Made by a program: the position numbers and the translations under genes. The notes under the pieces are model-generated. The model saw only the letters and a list, made by a program, of their open reading frames with translations. It ran no database searches and was not told the origin of the DNA. Shown here piece by piece: positions 1 to 11,282 of a stretch of 64,000 bases of DNA; position 1 is the first letter of the stretch; each line of letters opens with the position of its first letter. Origin of the DNA: Mactra quadrangularis (lineage: Eukaryota > Mollusca > Bivalvia > Venerida > Mactridae); assembly GCA_025267735.1 (NCBI GenBank), contig CM046311.1, forward strand, positions 31,782,895 to 31,846,894. Reading direction: 5' to 3'.

Positions 1-1452
1 GTGATTTTAACTGCGAGTTAAAATGAACCCGGCGCCCGGCCGACGTCTAAAAATGTCAACATTTTCTCCGGAGCCCGGCAGATGTCCGGACGGTGCCCGG
101 CCGATATTGTCTTCAAACACGTCGGAAACTAATCAGAAACACATCGGGGCTTAATTGTGACTGGGGTATAAATTTTGAAATGTCACTTTTGTAAATCTTT
201 TAATTTCTATCAGTCTTTTAGACTTTTAACAGACAAAACCAATTAACACAGTGGTCTCACGTGACGTAATACTTCCGATTAACATACAATTTTTTGACAC
301 TTGTACCTTCTTTGTAGACCAATAAATAATAAGCTACATTAAACACTTTATCCCTTCTACACAATTTTTTTATTAGACGTTGAGAAAGTTGTCTACAGTT
401 TGATATGAAGCAAAAGCAATGTCAATACATGTACTTAAAATATTTTGTTTAAAATACGCGAAGATGAAATAAATTGTTAGCAAAACTCGTCCATGAATTG
501 TTTTGTTTACGGAATATGGCTTTTTAGCGTCTCCATTAACAAATGGCGGTCGCGCGCCGGAGAATTACGTAACCACAAATTTCATCGAATCTGATATCCA
601 ATTGTAAGGACTTGTTGCAATTTAAACATTTATATAAGATGTCTTTACCACAAAGGGTAGAAATATATTTATCCTTTATTGAATAAAGGAATGACATTAA
701 AATTTTAACACCGTTCTGTTGACAAATGAAAATTCTACGAACATGACGTATTTTAGTGTGTTAGAATAGACTGTTGGAAGCAGTTTGATAAAACTCTGGG
801 TTAAAAAATTAGCGGCTAATCCGGACACTTGTAGACACTGATAGCATATTGCAGTTTATACTGTATGTAAGCAGATGTTTGTTTCAGCATTTTCAGAAGT
901 AAGATATAAATAATGCATAATGGTTTTGGTAAGATTTCTATTGTTTTTATCAATAATTAAACATATTGATATTAAAGTGATAATTTACATTCATGTGTGT
1001 AACAAGAAAACATAAATTTCACTTCGAAATGGATGTAAAACGTTATCTAGTATGCTTTTAAAGAGTATATTATATAGTTCATATATAACATACTTAGAAT
1101 GCTATATAGATATAACATACCTTGGTTATATAGTCTATATTTCCCAACTGTCTAACTGAATAATTTAACGGTGAATGAATACACACTTTCTCAATATCAC
1201 GAGTGTTAGACAAAGAGCACGAAGTCACCGTGAAATTATTCATGTTTTGACAGTTGCAAAAAAAAACGAACTATAACATACCATTTTTATGTCCCATCGA
1301 GTATATTAAATTCGAGTTTAACTGTACCACGACGAAAATCTATAAGATGTTTTATCTTTGGTTTAGAACTAGTTCACAAATTATGAATGTAAAATTATCT
1401 CTATTGATTAAAGTAAACCCGGAAGTTTCAGAAAATTTAAAAGATTTAAAAT
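1..1452. other. TLR-1 distal 5' flank, no gene seen
   Basis: No convincing coding region. From about position 170 onward the sequence matches, in order, the flank upstream of TLR-2 (about 10040-13500). One anchor is AATGTCAATACATGTACTT near 418 and again near 10652; another is the stretch around 1220-1420 versus 13250-13440. The first 170 bases, which are richer in CCCGG/GGCCG motifs, lie outside this homology. A 75-codon open frame at 1254-1481 begins at a TTG and overlaps the conserved promoter-proximal box, so it is judged non-coding. Confidence 0.6.
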
Positions 1453-1474
1453 ATCATTCGAGCGAGGTACATTC
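1453..1474 (+). promoter_or_regulatory. conserved TLR promoter-proximal box, copy 1
   Basis: ATCATTCGAGCGAGGTACAT followed by TC lies 74 bp before the TLR-1 ATG. The same block precedes the other three TLR copies at nearly identical spacing. A GGAAGTTTCAG motif lies about 40 bp upstream. Conservation inside otherwise diverging AT-rich DNA suggests a core promoter or 5'UTR element; its function is inferred, not shown. Confidence 0.5.
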
Positions 1475-1526
1475 AAAATAGATCTATTATTTTGAATAAG
1501 ATTTTGTAAACAAGAAATTTTCAAAA

Positions 1527-3302
1527 ATGTGTGTATTAATTTCATTTATTTTTCTTCACGTGGTTCTGAATATATCCATGGCAACCGCGGTTAATTCGAC
1601 GTGTAGTTTATCAACAAAGACATATACATGTAATCATATACCAGAGAAAATTCCTGATGGAATATTTCGTGTTAATATAAAGGATTTCATGTTGGACAAG
1701 AATACTTTGAACATTCATAAGGAATTGTTTCAATCAAGAAGTTGGAAAAATGTGAAGTATCTGAAATTTGAAGACAAGCAAAGAAATGATGATAAGTCTA
1801 TTCATTTTGAAAAAATGGCATTTTCACGATTAGACAAGTTAAAGAGTTTGGCTATCAACTGCGACAGTGTTATCCAAATAGATACTGATGGATTATTAGG
1901 TTTGGAAAATGTTAATATTTTAGACTTTTCCACTTGTATAAGGCTCTCGTTAGATATTCTCATGCAAGCATTGAATGGATCTGAAAAAGTTCCTAATTTA
2001 GAGAAGCTTTTCATATCAGGACTTGAATACCTGTGGTCACCAGGTGTAACGATTGATTCGAAATTTTCCAAGGTTTTGTCCGGAAAACCTTTGGCAACGC
2101 TGGATTTAAGCACGACTCGTATTGCATATTTTGATTGGAATATATTAACAGATTTGAAATACCTGATTTTGTTTAATTTATCAAGAGCCAGCATTGACCG
2201 TGTGCCTAAACAGTATAAGTTTTCACGCGCAGACTTAAATCGGCTACAGTTAGATCTTAGTTACGCAACGATCAACGGTGGCGGTAATGACCCATTTCTA
2301 ACAAACACGTATGCAAACCTTAATTTTTCATTTGTTGAGCGTTCAAATAATCAAACGGCATTTATCCTATCGCCTAGAATTTCCAATTTTACTGGATTGA
2401 ATCATGGTCCAGTTATCCTTTTTTATAACGTTAAAGTGTCGTCGGTCGAAAAATTTAAAACATTAACAAGTCAACTGATAGTCAAACAGAACAAACTACA
2501 ACGCTTTGATGTTCAATTTGATTGTGACATCTTTGATTTATCATCAATAAAATATATAGATTTGTCAGAAAATGGCCTTGAATACTTTCACCCGAGTTTG
2601 TTACGTTGCCTTACAAGTCTTGATCATCTAGATTTATCCATGAACGATCTCAACGCCATGCAAAAAGAAAATACAAAACTTTTCAGCCAATTGTTAAATA
2701 ACACTAAAGGACTACAATATATCAATTTAGCAGCTAATCAGTTGGCTGATATACCAGATGATTTTTTTGAAGGAAGTAAAAAACTCGTATACATAAATCT
2801 TGCTGAAAATAGACTAACACAAGTGTATTTTAAATTAGTTCATCTTGAATTTCTTTCGTTCATTGATCTATCAAATAACAATATAAGAGTCATTGATTCA
2901 AAATCGATAATGCAACTTGATGCACTGATGATGGATCTCGATACGGATATAGTGAACGAAGGTTCCAATAAGTTGACGTCAAGCGAAAAGTTTCATTCTA
3001 AAAATAAAAAAGTGAAACTAAAGGGCAATCCATTCGTATGTGATACCTGTGAGACATTATCTTCAATTCGTTGGTTACATAGCTCAAAAATTACTGAATC
3101 AAGTCCTGATGAGTTAACATGTAAAGGTGAAAGTGATACAAACATCAGTATTACTGATGCTGTAACTGATGTACAAGAAATTTGTGAAAGGAAAACGAAG
3201 ATCATTGTTATTACAATAACATCTGTTGTTGTATGTATAATCTGTGTTGGTGTCGTTTATTTTAAAAAGAAAACGAGCACAAAAACTAAGGAGGCGATTT
3301 GA
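1527..3302 (+). CDS. TLR-1: LRR ectodomain plus TM, TIR lost by frameshift
   Basis: 591-codon open frame homologous to residues 6 to about 590 of intact TLR-3. Order: signal peptide (about 1-22, ends SMATA), cysteine-containing N-cap (CSLSTKTYTC), degenerate LRRs with clearer repeats near 345-465 (YIDLSENGLEYF, HLDLSMNDL, YINLAANQL, FIDLSNNNI), LRRCT (CDTCETL...ELTC...EICERK), TM segment at about 559-579 (IIVITITSVVVCIICVGVVYF without the last residue), and a 12-residue basic tail. Relative to TLR-3 a net 8 bp is missing just after the TM near 3255-3268, so the frame ends at 3302 and the TIR continues in another frame. The ATG aligns with the second Met of TLR-3. If expressed it would give a membrane LRR protein without signalling domain. 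It may equally be an early pseudogene. Confidence 0.8.
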   Translation: MCVLISFIFLHVVLNISMATAVNSTCSLSTKTYTCNHIPEKIPDGIFRVNIKDFMLDKNTLNIHKELFQSRSWKNVKYLKFEDKQRNDDKSIHFEKMAFSRLDKLKSLAINCDSVIQIDTDGLLGLENVNILDFSTCIRLSLDILMQALNGSEKVPNLEKLFISGLEYLWSPGVTIDSKFSKVLSGKPLATLDLSTTRIAYFDWNILTDLKYLILFNLSRASIDRVPKQYKFSRADLNRLQLDLSYATINGGGNDPFLTNTYANLNFSFVERSNNQTAFILSPRISNFTGLNHGPVILFYNVKVSSVEKFKTLTSQLIVKQNKLQRFDVQFDCDIFDLSSIKYIDLSENGLEYFHPSLLRCLTSLDHLDLSMNDLNAMQKENTKLFSQLLNNTKGLQYINLAANQLADIPDDFFEGSKKLVYINLAENRLTQVYFKLVHLEFLSFIDLSNNNIRVIDSKSIMQLDALMMDLDTDIVNEGSNKLTSSEKFHSKNKKVKLKGNPFVCDTCETLSSIRWLHSSKITESSPDELTCKGESDTNISITDAVTDVQEICERKTKIIVITITSVVVCIICVGVVYFKKKTSTKTKEAI

Positions 3303-3783
3303 TATAATAGAAATTTTAGCCCACGACGAGAATCAGTTTGCAGTATTTTTGTCGTTTTCAACTGAAGAGTTTAATTTTGTGAAGGAAAATGTTATCGAAC
3401 CACTGAATGAAGGTCTACAAAGGATAGTTGGAACAGAAAGGAATCTAATTTGTCAGGGTGACACGGAATACAGACTTGGTGAATATCTTCACAATGAATC
3501 GTTGAGATGTATTGAACTATGCACAGTGTTTCTGTGCGTTGTATCTGACAGTTATTGCAATAGTGGATACTGTGTTGAAGAATTCAACCAAGCATCCCGG
3601 ATGAGAAAACCAGTTATTTTGATGATGAAGGGCGAGGTGGATGTTGATCTTATGACACCTGCAATGCAACTGCTATTTCGTAATCAAGTTCGTATGCTTT
3701 GGGAGGACAATAACGGAGAGTATAGGCTCAAGACATCTTGGAAAAATGTTTGTGAATCTATCATTAACGTCGCTACTATATAA
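3262..3783 (+). pseudogene. TLR-1: TIR domain in shifted frame
   Basis: Cytosolic part of TLR-1, open from about 3244 to the stop at 3783 in the +1 frame relative to the ectodomain. It starts with the basic juxtamembrane stretch (KRKRAQKLRRRFDII). The TIR follows with box 1 FAVFLSFSTEE, the box 2 region NLICQGDTEYRLGE, the helix-C region SDSYCNSGYCVEEF and the box 3-like RMLWEDNNGEYRL, ending near the same point as TLR-3. There is no stop or indel inside the domain, so the break is recent or the segment remains constrained. No ATG in good context begins the frame, so translation as a separate protein is doubtful. No splice pair that would repair the frame was seen. Confidence 0.75.
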
Positions 3784-6700
3784 CAAAATTAATGACGAAA
3801 ACTCGACATTGTAGTTGTTTGTTCTCATGTATCCACTCACAAATTATCTTTTTTAAAACTTTCGAGAAAACATTTTGAAAGCAGTAAATAATGTTCTAAT
3901 ACTAATCATTTAGTGTAATTTGGCATACATACATATATGGATTTAAGTGACATGAAACCGTAAAAGAAAATGATGTATTGTATTAAAACCAACTAGTAAT
4001 GGTGGTATGCTTTTTGTTCGTTTTTGTTATTTTTACTTTATAATGTTTACAATTCAAATTTTTCTTACATTTAAAATAATCGTTTTCTTAACATTATTAA
4101 TGACAATGATACATTTGCGTTTCGCTTGTTATGACAATTGTGTTATCTATCAACGATCAAATGTCCAATTATAGCATGACACTTTTTAACCTTATTAGTT
4201 AACAAGAGATTATATCCAAGTCAGTATTGATTAAAACTTCTTAAATGCACGGCATTGACTCAACATGTTGATGAAAACTCGACAAAGCTTAACCAGTCTC
4301 CTAGACAGAAGTATTTGGGTTTGTTTAGTATTTTTCAAATTTATAGCGTCTAACAATTAGCTTATATAAACACACATGGTATTTATTATTTATGATTTGG
4401 TAAAGAAATCTTTTAAAAGAATTCAAAGCACATTAATTCAATTGCGTATTAGTATAAGATAATAATTTAATAATATAAAAAATAAGTTATTAAATAAACA
4501 TGTTTAATACCAAATTGCACTTCCTGCTACATGATGACTTATTCCAGGTTTAGAATTTATGTACCTGCCCACATTGTTGATTATTTTGCTTTATCACAAA
4601 TTTGTCCGCAAGCATACAAATTGTTCATGTTCATGTAATCAAACACTTTTTTTTAAATGAATATTTTGTTTACTTTTTGTAATTATTTTTACATTACTCA
4701 AATGTTGACATGTTTGTATTATATTTGTACATGTTTTTTCTACATGTATGTCTTTGATTTGTTTTGTGTACAAGCTAGATTCTGTAACGATTCGGATTTT
4801 CATGGTTTAAACAAAGAACAAAAGACTACCGTGGTACAATGTCATATTCGTCGTAATCTGAAATAAGGCACATTAGGTATATGTGACGATATGTTCTGTT
4901 TTTGGCTCATAATTTGAGCAATTTTGAGGTCTATCTATTTAATAAGTGTGCATATTGAGAGCGTTCTTCTGTCCGTCCGTCCTGAATCAACAACTTCTGA
5001 AAAATCTTCATGTCAAAAACCATAGGTTCTACAGTTACCATATTTTGGCATTTAGCAACTCCTGAAAGACTGTTTAAATTATGTCCATGCTTTCAGTTGT
5101 TTAATAAATCGTCGTCTCTGAAACCGTAGGTCTAGAGCTTTCATATTTGACGTGTGACATCACCTAATAGTGCCCCGTTTCAAGAAATTTAGTTTTCATA
5201 CAGCTGAATATAAAAGGGTTGAAACAGATTTGTGTCAATTGTCTTTACAGTACTTCTCAGGTATTCGAACAATGGCCCTTATATGGCCCTCTTTATTCCT
5301 TAAAGTTCCAATTCCCTTATTGTTATTCTTCAATTTTCAAAAAATATAGATAATTATAAAATATTATCCCAACTTGCGCGATATTTGGTTATCAAAGAAC
5401 GGATCAATACGAATTTCAACTCTTAGGCGTAACACACCTGCATAAAGATATGCATGAGTCATCGTTCGTAACAGGAATCGGTATGACGTCTTCGTAGTCC
5501 TACATCCTGATAGCGGCTATTAGAAACACAGGTGAAATGAACCAATTTTCTTTATTATAGCATATGTAGAGAAGATATAGTTCGATTTTTTTCAAATTAA
5601 AAGTATTTTATGTAGAATAATCCTTTCTAGATCGAACAGCGAAAGAATTTTGACTATCGCGCATTATTTTTGAATGTGGTGATGATTAAAAAACTATGAC
5701 CGTTGAACGGGTGTCTGAGACCTTTCTTCTATATATATTATAATATGGAAAATTTGTGTCGAGCGCTTGTAATTAGAAACAAATGCTAATTAAAGAATTG
5801 CTATTTACAACTTAGTTTGTATTTACTGTTTATTAATGAATGCTTTTTTTCTGACGACTCAATTATACTACTTTCATGATATCAATTTAAGTGAATATGA
5901 AGTATTAGTTCGGAGCCCATATTCTTATGAAAATGAGAATTTATTACTTTCAATTGATCATCTAGTTTCAGATTTCTTCAGCACCAGTTCTGATTAGTTA
6001 TCACAGAATGTTTAAACGTTAATTCCGATGCAACTTATGTTTTAAAAAACTTTATTATAATGGTTCATAATAATTACATCTTCTTTCGAGGGATTGTACT
6101 CACTTTGGTTTCAAGATAGATTAAGATAACTTGTTCCAAACGACCACACTCGGCGACGAAGTATATAATTTCATATCGTATGTTTTGTTTAGTTCGTAAT
6201 AATTCCCATTGTTATATTTTCATGTTTTTCGAATTTCCCTATGAGAATTTTAGTTTCAATTAAATCACATAATATATTATTTCTCTTCGGTAAATTCTAC
6301 TATTTATATATTTGTCTTACAAACTAGTAAAAACATAGAGATATTAGCGTCGCAAATTGACTTCCGTGAAAAATATCAATTCTTTATTTATCTATTATTT
6401 TCTAACATCATTATTCAGCCCAATATTAACTATAATTGACAAGTATATAATTGGCGATAGCCTTTTGACAGGTCATACGTAACTAATGCAATTCGTTGGC
6501 GGTGAGATCTTAGTCTATATTAAGGACCAGTTTTTTAATCTAATAAATGGAGGTTCAACGCGGGACTATGTTGTCATCTTGTACGAATTTATTGTTCCCC
6601 GTGGGGAACCTCACATACTTAATCAAAATATTTTAAGTTAGGGTACATCAAAATATCTTATCAATTACCTTCGTGTGACACCAATCAATGATATTATTAT

Positions 6701-8177
6701 ACAATATACTGATATTAATATACAAAGTACGTACAGCACTCTCAATCAATTTCAACATTGTCTCACAGCCGTCATGCTGTGAATTCAAAAGAATTTTTAA
6801 TCCGCCGACATATGTTACGCAATATATTGGAGATAAGGTAAATGATTTTCAGATGACCGTTCAGGCGAACAATGTCAAATTATGCATAAAAATATTGGTT
6901 TTTTTATGTACAAAATAGCGAGGTTTAGAACTCCGGTCTCATCATTTAATATAATCGCACAACCAGCGTTATAAAGACATTCGATCAAGTTTTATTTCTA
7001 TGATTTTTAGACTCGACAAAGTTGATATTGATATTCATACTTATTTTCAAACCAATATTTATTGCACATCACTTTACGAAACAATTCGAGTTGTATTCTC
7101 TGCACAACATTACTGTCATCTGGGTTTTCCTTTTTTTCGTCTTTTGTCGTTTGTGAGAAAATACGCGTGGTACAATTTTTTCTTTCCAAAAAAAAGGGAA
7201 TTAGCGTTCTCCACACGAAGTTTTTTATTTTTTGGCAAGTATCTGACAAAAAATGACGAGATCATAACTTTACATAGTTTAAGTTATTCCTGCCGAGTTT
7301 TTCAATCTTTTCCCTTTTCACTTGGTCATCATGTGGAAATCAAGAAAAAACGCGATTGGTTTCGACCAGTTATAGACTCATTCAATGCAATGACATATTC
7401 AATTTACTTAATTTCGGAACCCTATTTCACGCAAATAAAAAGTATATCACAAATACCTGCTTGATATCTTGGAATTGTGCGATGAATGCAATCAAAGATA
7501 AAAAGCGCTTTATATTAATATAGCCTAGTTTATATAAAATTAAAAAATCATGTAGAAAATGTAATAATAAATAGAAAAATTGATATTTAATTTCAAAATG
7601 GTTTTGCGACTGATTTATTGACAGACGTGTACATATTACAATCCATTGACTGTTATAACCCAATTTTATCGATAGGACTACGATGACGTCACACACGGTA
7701 GATAAGCGATGCTGCATTACGGCTAAATTGATACAGGTTTAAATCAGAGTTAAATATCTCGATATATACATTGTTTACATGCGTTAAACGTGGGTGTATG
7801 TTTAGATACAATAGAAATACGTAATATTTCGGTGTTTAATCTTGTTTGTGTCCTTCGATGAATTTGACCTATAATATATGTGATAAGAACACTTCAGAAC
7901 TTATATCATTTACTAAAAATAACAATGACGTTTCGATGATTGTGTCTGTGGAAATTATAAAGTTATTATAATAAACATCATGAATATACTTTCTTGGTAG
8001 AAAAGAGGTTTTTTTTAATTTGTCATAATACTGCTTTGAAAATATAGCAGAATGCACAAGAAAGATTTAAACGTTTTGTTAGATTTATCAGAATGTTTAT
8101 TCACATGCTGTTTTATGGATATTTGTTAAAATATTGTCGATCCTTTATATATGGTGGCATATTTCTGCCACCAAATA
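3784..8177. other. TLR-1 3' flank, no gene recognised
   Basis: The proximal part (to about 5330) aligns in patches with the 3' flanks of TLR-2 (16048-17760), TLR-3 (41832-42990) and TLR-4 (56330-57900). Shared landmarks are GGGTTTGTTTAGTATTT near 4317 and a segment ending AATGGCCCTTATATGGCCCT near 5270, with counterparts near 17720 and 42910. From about 5330 to 8177 the DNA is AT-rich with only short stop-bounded frames. The 154-codon frame at 7000-7464 is low complexity, lacks a recognisable domain and has no counterpart in the other copies, so it is not called. Confidence 0.5.
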
Positions 8178-8690
8178 ACCACATACCCTAACTAGTTAAT
8201 TAAGTGGTTAACTAGTTACGTAACTAGTTAACCAGATAATTATCTAGTTAATTAAGTAGTTAACTAGTTACGTAACTAGTTATTTTTTACAATAAAGAAA
8301 AGATCATAACAGGAAAAAAATGCAAGTTAGTGCTAACAACAGCCATTGTGTATTATTTTACCAATTTAATGTTAAGTGATTATCTAGTTACGTTAACTAG
8401 AAAATCACTTAATTATCTAGTTAATTATCTGGTTAACTAGTTACGTAACTAGATAACCACTTACCAGTTAGCGATATTTTGTATAAGTGGTAAGTGGTTA
8501 TCTAGTTACGTAACTAGTTAACCAGATAATTAACTAGATAATTAAGTGGTTTTCTAGTTAACGTAACAAGATAAACACTTACCACTTATCTATAATCGCT
8601 AAGTGGTTATCTAGTTACGGTAACTAGATAATCACTTAATTATCTAGTTAATTAAGAGGTAATCTAGTTACGTAACTCGTTAACCACTAA
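8178..8690. repeat. array of ACGT-centred palindromes (CTAGTTACGTAACTAG)
   Basis: The core CTAGTTACGTAACTAG and close variants recur about eight times, linked by AAGTGGTTA, CCAGATAAT and TTAATTAAG segments. At 8206-8233 the unit is a perfect 28-nt palindrome centred on ACGT. A unique stretch of about 90 bp (8283-8375) interrupts the array. Because each unit is its own reverse complement, the tract can fold into many alternative hairpins or cruciforms. There are no protein-coding signs. It could be a satellite, an expanded MITE end, or a multi-site binding platform. Confidence 0.8.
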
Positions 8691-10029
8691 AAACATACAC
8701 AAATTGGCAGGCTAACGATAAAACAGTGAGGAATAGCTAATGGGTTGTGAAAAATTGATGGCGCGCCAGCCCGCACCGCAAGAGCGACAACAAAATAACT
8801 ACATGACAACACCATCACGCTGATGTGCATACCGCCAAATCTGTTGCTTAACATAGAATAACACGCATGGGATAAATTGAACCGCCGTGTACGTCGTGAT
8901 GTTGCAGCCTAACCTCTAACTGAGCCACGCGGTAGGATTGTGCGCGAGTGGACAGGAATATGTCAGAATCATTTCCATCAGTATGAGAGATCCATTTGAA
9001 CGCGATGCCCAACGGTTCCGAACTGCCATGGATGCAACATATGTTATTAGAGAGAGAATCGTTGCCAAATTTACCCGAATTCCACTATAACTTTATCACA
9101 TTCACTAGTCACGCAAATCGCAATCCTTATTTTGTTACTTTGACATTTTCACACCCTGTGATGTTTTTGTTATATATATGTAATAATCTTTTTACTACAT
9201 TTGCTGAAAATTTTACTTTAATCGGACTAGCACTTACTTAGATACGAGCCCAATTTTTTTTTTAATTTACATGTATACTTATAAGTTTTGTTAAGTGTAC
9301 ATGTACCTTGTCATTGCTTCCAGTTTTAATATTATGTGTTTGTGCATCTTGTCATGCAACATTGTTTCAAATGATTTAAGGGGTTGGTTTTTCGCAGAGG
9401 ATATTTGTGGTTGTATGTTTTCACTAAAACTTGTACAGGCAAATGTTAGGATTGTGTACCCTAGAACCTGGTTAAAACACACAGTTGCAATTACTTTGCC
9501 TCTATACGCTCTCAGGAGGACCCCGTATGTTCTTGTTTTTGTAATTTGTTTGTGGTATCTTGTTGTTAATAAAAACTTTAAAAATCCAGAATCTCTCTCT
9601 CTATGCCTTTTTGACTAAAAGGTCTGTGTTTTGTGCAAATACTGTTTCAATATGCTTTCAGATTCCTTGATGTTAAATGCTTTTACTGAACTGGCTATGG
9701 TTTCAAAGCTACGTGTTAAGTTACTGCATGTTCTTCTACGTTATTATACATAATATTGCCTCAATCATTAGCAATAAAGATTGGTTATGTCAAATACGCT
9801 TTAATTATTCAAAGTAGATTAAATATTTTAATTGTTTATACCAAAATACATTAATTACAATAAACATACCATAATCTCCTTTAAAATTCGAATAAATTTC
9901 GACTCTCTTGTCTCAAGTCATTGGAGGTAAAGCTTTGTTTAGAAAAATGAATTCAATAATTGTCAAACGAAACAAGTTAATTATAGTAAAATTCATACAG
10001 TGAACAGATTTTAAATACAAACCGTAATT
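8691..10029. other. intergenic; possible decayed coding relic at 8755-9070
   Basis: The first 380 bp are less AT-rich than their surroundings. They read like protein code broken by stops and frameshifts, for example a stretch with PLTEPRGRIVREWTGICQ and, in another frame, RDPFERDAQRFRTAMDATYV. I cannot assign the family; an old transposon protein is possible. From 9240 to 10029 nothing is recognisable beyond short AT-rich open frames. Confidence 0.35.
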
Positions 10030-10156
10030 AAGAACCCAAATTAAATTTTGAAATTTCACTTTCGTTAATCTTTTAATTTCTATCAGTCTTTTAGTCTTTA
10101 AACAGACAAAACCAATTAACACAGTGGTCTCACATGACGTAATACTTCCGAAATAA
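10030..10156. repeat. segmental duplicate of TLR-1 5' flank (start)
   Basis: Nearly base-for-base match to about 165-272, including the run TTTCTATCAGTCTTTTAG and the GTGGTCTCACRTGACGTAAT stretch. This block marks where homology between the TLR-1 and TLR-2 upstream regions begins. It continues after the MITE at 10510-11115 and again at 12892-13584. Confidence 0.7.
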
Positions 10157-10509
10157 CATTCGGAACATCCTCGGCCATTCGCTACAAATAACAACGGTCA
10201 TATTTAGACGCCATTTTGAAACTATGTAAACAAGTACACGATCGTTTTGGCGATGACTGAAGTTTCGTTTTTAGTCCGTAAATTTGAAATTACTCATTTC
10301 AATGGTACCGATGAACAATATTTAATTCAATTTAAACAAATAAATATGTTTAGACAAAGATCTGTGTGTCTACTACAAGAACTTTTTTGTGTTACCGTTA
10401 CGTGCTTCGCCTGGCGTAGGTAGTAAAATCACCAAAATCCAGAAGACCCCCTCCCCCACGAACCCTTCCGAGATTATTCATTCACGAAAGGTCGAGGGTG
10501 TTCCGAATG
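10157..10509. mobile_element. 353-bp non-autonomous DNA transposon (MITE)
   Basis: Terminal inverted repeats of about 25 bp: the left end starts CATTCGGAACATCCTCG and the right end is CGAGGGTGTTCCGAATG. The homologous flank of TLR-1 (around 272-285) lacks the insert, giving an empty site. Flanking CCGAAATAA and CCGATTTAC look like an imperfect 8-9 bp target duplication, which would fit hAT-like elements; this assignment is tentative. No open frame inside. Confidence 0.7.
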
Positions 10510-11121
10510 CCGATTTACATACAATTTTTGACACTTGTACATTCTTTTTGGACCAATAAATAATAAGCTACATTAAACACTTTATCCATTTTTACTCAAT
10601 CTTTTAATATACGTTAAGAAAGTTGTCTACAGCAAAATGAAGCAACAGCAATGTCAATACATGTACTTGAAAATATTTTGTTTTAAATACCCGAAGATGA
10701 AATAAGTTGTAAGCAAAACTCGTCCAAAAATTGCATTGTTCACAAAAATACCAAAAAAAAATAAATAAACGGAATACGGCTTTTTAGCGTCTCCGTTAAC
10801 AAATGGTGGTCGCGTCGGAGAATTTCGTTACCGCTTTTTGATCGAATCTGTTATCAAATTATAAGGACTTGTTGCAATTTAAAAATATATTTAAGATGTT
10901 TTAACCACAAAGTGTAGAAATATCTTAGTCCGTTAATTATATGATGGAATGCCATTAAAATTTTAACACCGTTCTGTTCACAAAGCAAAATTCTACGAAC
11001 ATGACGAAATTTAGTTTGTCAGAATAGACTGTTTGAAGCAGTTTAATTAAAACCGGGTTAAACAGTCACCTGTTGTAAGCGGCCAATCCGGACACTTGTC
11101 GACACTGATAGCATAATTATA

Positions 11122-11282
11122 GGTTATTATACATTTTACTGACCAATATGGAAATATATTTGGACGAGTACACAGCTTGAAAAGCCATATTGGACGAGCC
11201 GGTAGGCGAGTCCAGTATGACTTTTCAAGCTGTGTACAAGTCCAAATATATTCCATATTGGACAGTAAAATGTATTATAACC
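11122..11282. repeat. inverted repeat of about 72-bp arms
   Basis: The left arm starts GGTTATTATACATTTTACTG and its reverse complement closes the element at 11282 (ends AAAATGTATTATAACC), with few mismatches. The loop is about 16 nt around CGAGCCGGTAGGCGAG. The transcript of either strand would form one long hairpin. Short open frames here exist only because of the symmetry. Confidence 0.8.

Noticed and set aside
1254..1481. 75-codon frame upstream of TLR-1
   Set aside because: Starts at TTG, overlaps the conserved promoter-proximal box and is not conserved as code in the homologous TLR-2 flank.
1802..2194. Minus-strand 130-codon frame opposite TLR-1 (also 39833-40225 opposite TLR-3)
   Set aside because: Antisense shadow of the LRR coding frame. 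Its presence in sister copies follows from sense homology.
3244..3302. Programmed ribosomal frameshift joining TLR-1 ectodomain and TIR
   Set aside because: The required shift is +1. The nearby TTTTAAAAAG is not placed in the phase of a -1 slippery site, and sister copies show that a plain 8-bp deletion explains the frame change.
7000..7464. 154-codon frame rich in F and S
   Set aside because: AT-rich low-complexity composition, no domain, overlapping frames on both strands and no counterpart in the other TLR units.
9295..9618. 107-codon plus-strand frame
   Set aside because: No ATG in context at its start, cysteine and hydrophobic residues typical of random AT-rich DNA, opposite-strand frame equally open.
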